From an uncultured Planctomycetota bacterium (lineage in GTDB: Bacteria > Planctomycetota > Planctomycetia > Pirellulales > Thermoguttaceae): 64,000 bases of DNA. Each line of letters begins with the position of its first letter. Position 1 is the first letter of the stretch. A model generated the notes under the pieces. The model was not told where the DNA came from. It saw only the letters and a list, made by a program, of their open reading frames with translations, and did no database searches. Below are positions 23,401 through 32,400 of this stretch, in pieces. The DNA lies in assembly GCA_902786505.1 (NCBI GenBank), contig CADACS010000006.1, forward strand, positions 20,289-84,288, read 5' to 3'. The translations under genes and the position numbers were made by a program.

Positions 23401-26400
23401 CGCGTAGTTGCCGTCGAGCGCGGCGTTTCCGCCGACCGTAACGTCGCCGTTCGCCGTGAACGCGCCGTAAGCGCCGCCCGCGGTATTATTGCTGGCGTTG
23501 AGCGAGCCGCCGACGTTAACCGCGCCGCCGGATACAAACGCGCCGTAATCGCCGGTCGCGGAGTTGCCCGTCGCGGTCAGGTCGCCGATTACGTCGAACG
23601 AAGCCGCGGCAATCGCGCCCACGTCGCCGTCGAGCGCCCTGTTGGCCGTCGCGGTCAGATTTCCTTCGACGTCGAGCGCGCCTTCGATCAAGGCCGCGCC
23701 ATAGCCGGCTCCGGCCTGGTTGCTCGCGAAGTCCGCGTTTCCGCCGACCGTTGCGTCGCCCTTAACGTAAGCGGCGCCGTAGCTTCCAGCCGCCGTATTG
23801 CTCGCGAACGTCGCGTTTCCTCTGACGTCGAGCCCCTTGGCGTACAGCGCGCCGTAGTCGCCGCCCTTCGCGGTATTGTTCGAGAGATTCGCGTCGAGCC
23901 CGACGGAGAGCGGGCCGTTCGCGTAGAAACCGCCGTAGGAGCCGTCCGCTTCGTTGCCGGTAACCGTGAGGCCGCCGGTCACGTTGACCGCGCCGTTGGC
24001 GAAGACCGCGCCGTAGTCGCCCTTGACTTCGTCGACGTACTGGCTCGCGATCGCCTTATTGCCAGTCGCGATGAAATCGCCCGCCACGTTGAAGCCGGCT
24101 TCCGCGTAGACCGCGCCGCCCGCTTCCGCTTCGTTGCCGGTAAAGGTCGCCGCGACGGTCGATTCGGAGTTCGGATCGGCCGCGAAGTTCAGATTCGCAA
24201 CCTTAGAGGCGTAGATCGCGCCGCCGACGACGTTGCGGGACGCGTAGTCGGCCGCGACCGCCTTATTGCCGGTAAAGACGCTGGCGACGACCGTCGTGTC
24301 GACGAGCGTATAGATCGCGCCCGCGCGTTCGGCCGTATTCGAGGAGAACGTCGTGTTCTCGACGGTCAGCGCGCCCGTTTGCGCCGCAATCGCGCCGCCC
24401 GCGAACGCCTTGTTGCCGGTGAACGTCGCGTTCTTAATGGCGGTCGACGCGTCGGTGTCGGTAAAGACCGCGCCGCCGAAGTCGGTCGCCGTATTGTTCG
24501 AGAACGTACCGCCGTCGACGGTCAGATAGCCGCGGTTGGAGATCGCGCCGCCAAGACCCGCGCGGAGGTGTTCGCCGTCTTCCGTCGTCTTGCCCCAGAA
24601 CGCCAGGTTGTCGGAGAAGTTGACGTTTTGGAGATGCAGTTCGCCGTAGTTGACCAGCGCGCCGCCGACGCTCGAATAACCTTCCTTCATGGACAGGTCG
24701 GAAATGGTAACGTTCGCGGTCGCGTCGATGACGAACATATTCGTGATATTCGCGCCGGCTACCGTTACGTTGTTGTCTTCGCCCAGAATGACGAGTTCGC
24801 GATCGACGAGCAGATCGTCGGAGCCGATAAGCTTTGCGAATCCGGTCGCAACGATCGGGCCCTTCGCGGGATCGATCGTGATCGTCTTGCCCCTCATCTT
24901 CGCAGGATCGAAGGTAACGGTGGCGTCGACTTCTTTGGTCAGAGTCGCGACGCCGTTGCGAACGTCGAGCAGCGAACCGTCGGCAAGGGTAATCGCCTTC
25001 TCGACGCGCGCGTTGCGCGTAGAGAGCGAACCGATCGCGAGGCTCGCGAAGCTCAGGCTGGAGCCGTCTTCGTATTCGACGATCGTGCCGTCTTCAAAGA
25101 CGAACGCGCCCTGCGGATACTGCTCGTTCTGGTAGTACGTGAAGTTCACGTTCGAGTAGGAGAACCGCATTCCGTCTTGCAGAACGATATCGCCTTCCGG
25201 AGTCGAGAGGACGTTGTAGGTGTAGTGCGTACCTTCCTGATCGTTCAGGCCGGAATCGTCGACGTAGTGGATGTACTGGTCGGTCTGGAGCTCGAAGCTC
25301 GCGGAAGTTCCGTCCGGATACGTGATCGGGCCCTTGTCGAGCGCTTCTTTCGAGACGCGCGGGGAATCCGGATCGACGCCGTACGTGAAGTAACCGCCGT
25401 TCATCTGGTAATGATAGTAGATCGAGCGGCCGTTGAGGAGGAATTCGTCGCCTTCCTGCAGGTCGATCTGTTCGCCGTTCTTAATAACGACGTCGACCGA
25501 CTGCGTCAGCCAGCCGTCGACGACGGTGAGAACTTCGCCGTTTTCGAGCGTGAAGGTCGTGCCGTCGGCAACCAGGAACGTCGAGACGTATTTATAGCCG
25601 GCGGCCGCGTCGACCGCTTCGCGGAGCGAAGTCAGGCCGTCGGTCGCGTCGACGACGTCGCGTTCGGTCGTAACGACCGTGCTCGGTTCGGAGTAAACGT
25701 TGAAGTTGCCGACGAATACGTTGTTGTTGTCGCCTTCGTATCCGTCTTCTTCGCCGTATTCGTAAATGGCTCCGACGCCTTCAATATCGAGCGTAACGGT
25801 AACCGTATAGTACCCGACGGGCAGCGCGCCAAAGTTCGTCATGAGGCTCTTTTCGCCGTTGACGTCGATCCAGTCGGAAACGTTGAGCCAATCGTGATAA
25901 TTGAATTCGGTGGCGAAACTCTGCGCCGCAAGCGTCTGATCGTAGATCGTGTTCCCGCTCGCGTCGACGCCGACGAGCTTGACGTTAAACTTGAAGTTGT
26001 CGATAACGCGCGCGTCGCCAACGTTTTGAACGTTGAAGTTAATGCAGACGTCCTGACCGGAAATGTAGTAATTGAGCTCGGTCGTATTGTCGCCGACGAT
26101 TACCTGAGTCCCCCAGTAATCGACCGTTTCGGCCAAGAGGGCGAGGTCGGGCGCAAGCGTCGTCTGATATTCGTACGCGCCCATATCGACCGTGCGGACC
26201 TCGCCGCCGATCGTCAGACCGACGCGGCGCGCGTTGCCGGCCAAGTCGGTCGCCGCGGTATCGAGGCTGTTGCTTCCTGCGTTAATCGCGGGCGACGCCT
26301 TCTTGAGGCCGTAGTTCGAATTGAGCTGAGGATCGACGCCGAGAATCGAGCGGTATTCGGCGACGGTCGTAAACGCCGTCGGGCCGACCTGGGCGATATT

Positions 26401-29400
26401 GGCAAGCAGCGAGTTGCGAAGCGTCGTGGAAGCGCCTTCGGCGGTATAGAGATCGAAGCCGTTCGCCGCGCCCGTATTGTTCGCGAGAATCGAGTTGTCG
26501 ACCGTCGCGTTGCCGGCGTTATAGAAGCCCGCGCCGTCCGCCGCCTTGTTGTCGGCGATCGTCACGTTGACAAAGGTCGTCGTCGACGCCGCGTAGATCG
26601 CGCCGCCGTAGGTCGTCGCCTTGTTCTTGGCAAAGAGGCTGTTCGAGGCGTCCAAGAGGCCGGTCGAGTAGATCGCCGCGCCGTTGTTCGCCGTATTGCT
26701 CATGAACGTTCCGCCGATAATCTTAACGGAGGAATTCTCGCCGCCGTAAATCGCGCCGCCGTCGCTCGTGGCCGCGTTCGTCTTGAACGTGGAACCGACG
26801 ATCTGCGCCGAGCCGTCGGTATAGATCGCGGCGCCAGACTGAGCCTTGATGCCGGTATAGGAAGAACCCGCGTCTTCCATGATGCCGCCGTTGTAAATCG
26901 CGCCGCCGACGCCGCTCGCGGTCGACTTCGTGAAGACGGCCGCTTCGATCGTCAGCTTGGAATTCTCGCCGTTGTAGATCGCGCCGCCGTCGATAGAAGA
27001 GGTTCCGTTGAACGTGGAATCGTAAACGCTCAAATCGGCCGCGCCAATATTGGCGATCGCGCCGCCGCGATACGCGCCGGTCGTGTTCTTAAAGGCCGAC
27101 CGGGCGACGGTTACAATACCGCCGTCGTTGTAGATCGCGCCGCCGTTTTCGCCGGACGTGCCCGTAAAGGTCGTTTCGTCGACCGTCAGGACGCCCTTGC
27201 TGTAAATCGGGCTGCGCAGACCGTAATCGCCGGTAAACGTCGTTCCCGCGCTGATATTGGCGGAACCGAGGTTGAAGATAATCGCGCTGTTTTCGGCCTT
27301 GTTGTTGGCAAAGGTCGACTCGATAACGTTGAGGGTCGCGCCCGAGGCGTTGTAAATGAGCGAGCCAAGTTTCGCGTCGTTGTCGGTGAATTCGACCTGA
27401 TTGATCGTCAACTTGCCGTAGTTCTCGAGAATAGCGCCGTCTTCTTCCGACGTCGCGCCTTCAAACGCGAAGTGCAGAATGGAGACGTCCGCGCCCTGCT
27501 TGATGTAGAACAGGCACGGATCGTCGCTGCTGCTCGTAATCGTCAGGTCGAGGAGAGCGCCGTCAGGATCGACGCAGTCGAGCGTAAAGGTCTTGTCGAG
27601 CGTGAGCGGACCCTGAGTAAGAACGAACGTCTCGCCGTCGAGGTAGGTCGCAAAGACGACCGCGTTCGATTCGCGAGAGACGCGTTTGACGAGCGCGCGG
27701 CCCGCCTTGTAGGAGTATTCCTCGCCGTTGAGAATGACCGTCGTACCGGCGGCAAGCTTCGTCGAGGAAACAGCTTCCGTATTGTAGACAAACTTGCCGT
27801 CGTCGTAAGTTACCGTATAGCCGTTCGAGAGCGTAACGACGGTGCCTTCTTCGAGGTAGTAGCGGACGTTGTTGGAATCGACGTACGAGTCGGAAACGAA
27901 GGTGAGTTCCGTGTCGCCGACGACAATCTTATCGCCGTCGTTGACTTCGTAAGTCGTAACGACGGTTACGATAAAGCGGTCTTGCGCGTAATCGTATACG
28001 GCGGTTTCGCCGTTGGCGAGCGTAACGACCGAACCGTCCGGAACGATCGCGACGTCGTCGGTCGCTTCGCGGCGGAATACGCCGTTGACGACGGTTACGA
28101 CCGAACCGTCGGCCATGACGAAGGAACCTTGACTCTGGACGTCGTCGCGCGTGTACTGCGCGGTAACTTCCGTATTGGTCCAAACGCCGTCGACGAGTTC
28201 GACGTCCACGTCGTTAATCGTGGCGACGGTTCCCTCGGGCACGTCGACAATATTGCCGTCTTCGTCGTAGAAGACGTCGACAACGTAAGTAACGACGACC
28301 GTTTCCTGAACGTCCCACTTAATAATCTGGCCGTCGCTGAACGTATAGACGACGCCGGACGCGTTGACCCAGTCGGTTCCGTTGAACGTGTATTCGATTC
28401 CGCCCAGTTCGACCATGGCGCCGACCGGCGCGACGACCGTATTGCCGTCCGCGTCCTTGAACGCGCCGTCCGCCGCGCTCCACGTCGCCGTGACGGAGCC
28501 GTCCTTCGTGAACGTGAACTGTTCGCCCGGATAGACCTGATACGCGGACGTTACGTCGACGTAGAACTTGCCGTTGATGACTTTATACGTAACGCCGTTC
28601 GCTTCGAAGACGTCGCCGTCTTGGAGCGCGATTTCACTGTAGTAGAAGCTGCCCGCGTAGACCTCGACCGCTTCGCGGAGCGAAATCTCGCCGTCGTAAG
28701 GATCGACGACGTCGGCCGTCGTCGTAACGACGATCGAATCGTTAATGGAGACGGGCGACTCGACGAAATCGAAGTAGGACGTCGTTAAGAAGAAGTTGTT
28801 GTTCTCATTGTATTCGGCGACCGCTTCGTTCGTGTCGATAGCGTACCCGAAGACGAAATACCCTTCTTCGTTCTGCTCCGCCATAACGCCCTGATCGATC
28901 ATGCCGTCGACGAGCGCCTGCGCGGAATCAAGCCGGATATTTTCAAGCAGAATGTAGCTTTCGGAACCGTCGTACTGATACGTCTGGACTTCGCCGGTCG
29001 CCAGGTTCGTGCACGTAATCGTCGCGACGCCGGAGCCGCCGGGCATAGCCGCGTTCGGGCCGAACTCGACCTTGACGGTCATGATCGCGACGCCCGTGTC
29101 TTTCGTGCTGCTGGCGTACATCGCCGCCTTCGGAGTGTAGGCGTCGTACTTCCACATGTAGACGGTCGTTTCAAAGTCGGTCGAAATGGCCGGACCCTGA
29201 TTGATGATCGCCATATTCAGATAGAGCTGCTCGTCGACGAGGAACGGAGCGACGGAGCCGGTCTGGTCGTCGATCGCGCGAGAGACGACGATCGAGTTTT
29301 CCCAGTTGTTGACGACGTCGGAACCGGCGGAAGTCGGAACAAATCCCGTAAGGTCAGGATTGTCCAGAACTTCGTACGCGCCGGAATCGATGCGGGAACC

Positions 29401-32400
29401 GCCGATACGGGTCTGGCCGGCAAGGTCGGTCGGGAAGTCGCTCGCGCCTACGAAGTAGCGCGTCTCATGCATATTGGCGTATCGATAGGCCTGGACGTAA
29501 TTGTTCGTAAAGTCGAGGCTGGTCGAAAGATTGGCATTAACGCCGCGATTGACCGCGAGCGAATCGCCGGTCAGACGCAGATTCCAGAATCCCCAGAGCT
29601 CGTTGCTCCAGTCTTCCGAAGCGTAATCGCGGTAGCTTACGAAGCCAGGATCGTAAACGGTAACCGGGGAGCCGACTTCGCCGCCGGCGGAAGTGCCGAT
29701 GAGGCTTCTGGCGTCGCCGATAGAGTCGCGGCCGTTGCGGTACGCGTCCAAACGGGAGTTGCGCGCTTCGTTGCCGATAATAGTGGCGTATACGCGGTTA
29801 GTCCCGGAAAGTTCGTTGTAGACGTCGGCGCCAAAGACGGCGTAGTTCTTCGCGATAATACTGTTGTACGCGTTGATAACGCCGTAGTTTTCGATACCGC
29901 CGCCGGAGTAGTCCGCCGTGTTGCCCGCTACGGTAACGCTGCTCATCGTAATGACGCCGCCGGACTCGTTGAAAACGCCGCCGCCGACCGCGCCGTCGTC
30001 CGTTACCTTATTGCCGATAACCGCCGAGTTGATCAGCATGAGCCAGCCGTCATGCTGCGCGTTGTCTTCGTATTCGCCGCCGGAGTTGTACACGCCGCCG
30101 CCCGCCTTCAGCGCGCGGTTGCCCGCGATAATCGAGTCGCCGATGGTCAGCCAGCCGTAGTTGTTGTACACGCCGCCGCCGTTGTTGACCTGCGCGGTCG
30201 AGGTGCCGCGGGACGCGTTGCCGCCCGTAATTATGAAGCCGTACATTTCAACCGTCGTATTGTCGACGTAAATCGTACGGAATCTGTCGTGAGCGTCGAA
30301 CGTAATACCCGGTATGCTGTATTCGTTGTTCCACGCGGGCGTCGCGTCTAAAACGTACCGTTTCGCGGCCCAAGGCTGATTGACAAGACCGCGCGAATAC
30401 GTGAACGTCAGCGTGCTGTTAAGATCGATCGTCGTATTGGCGAGCGATTCGTTGAAGCGCAGCGTGTTGCCCAGGAACGTCTGACCGTCTTCGAGCCGGC
30501 GGCCGCTGTAGACGAACGCTTCCTGCCAGTTCAGAACGTTGTCGACGCCGTTTGCGTTCGACATGACGGTTACGTTCATCTGCGCGTCGTCAATATAGAA
30601 ATTCTCGTACGATTCATGCAGCGTCAGGGTGTACTGACCAAGGCTGCCGTAGTCGGAATAACCGCTGGTCGAGCTGGAGCCCTGTCCGACGCCTTCAACC
30701 GCGATATAGTACTTCTTGCCGGCTTCCAGTTCGGGCGTGACAAAGTGCGAGAACGTGGTGTAGACGGAATCGTCTATCGCGTAGTACCCTTCCTTCAGAA
30801 TCGTCTTCGCTTCGTCGAGATAAACGGGATTGCCGAACTGGTCGACGACGTAGAAGCGGTAGTCGGAGTCGTACGCGTTATTGCTGAGGAACGCGTGCGT
30901 CTTTTCGCCGTATCCGAGCTTCAAAACGTTTCCGTCCAGATCGAGCAGGACGTTGTTTCCGAACTCGTCCAAGAGGGAGACGCGGACGTTCAGGTTCGTG
31001 TAATCGTGCGTATCCGCGTAGTACAGACCGCCAAAGACCGGATTCTCTTCTTCGGAATGATTGCGGACGGTGCAGTTGAAATCGCGGTCGATAAAGCGGT
31101 CGTCGGCGCCGTCGCCGGAAACGTCGACAACGTAGGTTCCGCCGTAAGAGACGAACGAGAACACGTCGACGTCGGTGCGGCGTTCGATAACGCTCTCGAC
31201 CCGGTATGTACCCGCGTTCGGATTGTAAACGTTGAGGTTAACGTCGACGTAGAAGTCGCCCAGGTCGGTCGCCGTCGTATACGTATCGCCGTGTTCGTCG
31301 GTGCGGTATCCGACGACGCTGGCGATAATCGCGACGTCGTCTTCAAAGTTCGTCGCGTTAACGTAGTCGCCGTTGCTCCACTGCGTCATAGTGCAGTAGT
31401 AGCCCGCGCCCATGATCGGCGCCCAGTCGGAGCTGTTTTCGCCCGTGTAGTATTCGTTGTGTTCGTAACCGTCGTGGTGCAGACCGAGCGAATGGCCGAC
31501 TTCGTGCGACGCGGCTTCCGCGATCGCTTTAGCGCCCAGACCGAGGTCGTAAGGATAGACGTAGTTGTGCGTCTTCGCCGTTCCGAACGAACCGACGCCG
31601 GAAAGGCCGCCTGCAGACGGGCTGTAGCCGCCGATTACGCAGCGAATGCCCTTCGACGCGCGCGCCCACACGGCCGCGTTTGTCGTTACGTTGACGTTGA
31701 ACGGCGCGTAATCTTCAGCGACGCGCCGATAGATCTCTTCGATCATCTGGAGCTCTGCGACGCCGTAGCCGTTGGAGCCGTCCATATCGAACTGAGGATG
31801 CGCCAGACCGTCCCAGCCGTTCCCTTCGTCGCCGCCGAAATACAGATAGATAACGTTTTCGGTATTGCCGGGCATACTCTCGAGCGAAAGAATCGCGTTC
31901 TGATTCATTTCCGCCGCGGGAAGAGCTTTCGTGTACTGCGCCAGCCAAGAGAAACCGACGATGGTCGAAGTATACGTTACGCTGCTGCTGTTGGCGACCG
32001 AGCTGTAATACTGGAATCCTTCGGGGAACGTTCTTTCGTTAACGAGCCCGCCGCTGGAATTGATATAGGTATAGGGCTCGGTAACGAGCGTCAGAGAATT
32101 GGCGCCGTTGAGGAGGTAGTTGTGGTACGTGTCGTAACCGGAACCGTTGGAACGTTCGTCATAGTAATAGGTTCCGTTGTACGTTCCGTTCTGTTCGTTA
32201 TTCCCGTAATACTGGTAGGATACGCTGGAGCTGTGCGTTCCGTAAAGCGGGTTGGTGCAGATGAGGCCGTAGTAGTCGGCGGAGTTGTTGGTCGTATTGC
32301 CGTAATAGGTCAGCGAACTGCCGTTGTAGTAGTAGCCCCACACGGAAACGTATTCGCGGGAGACGTTGCCCCGGCTGTCGGTCGTTTGAACTTCCATGGT

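Noticed and set aside
18180..24480. Repeats considered as a CRISPR array or satellite DNA
   Set aside because: The units are in frame, degenerate at DNA level, and conserved as protein; there are no constant repeats with unique spacers and no cas genes.
11761..28788. Plus-strand frame of 5,675 codons opposite the giant gene
   Set aside because: It is codon-aligned with the real gene, so it is the reverse complement of its codons; the predicted peptide is a monotonous Arg/Val/Asp/Ala string with no domain, and no ribosome-binding site fits. It arises from avoidance of TTA, CTA and TCA.
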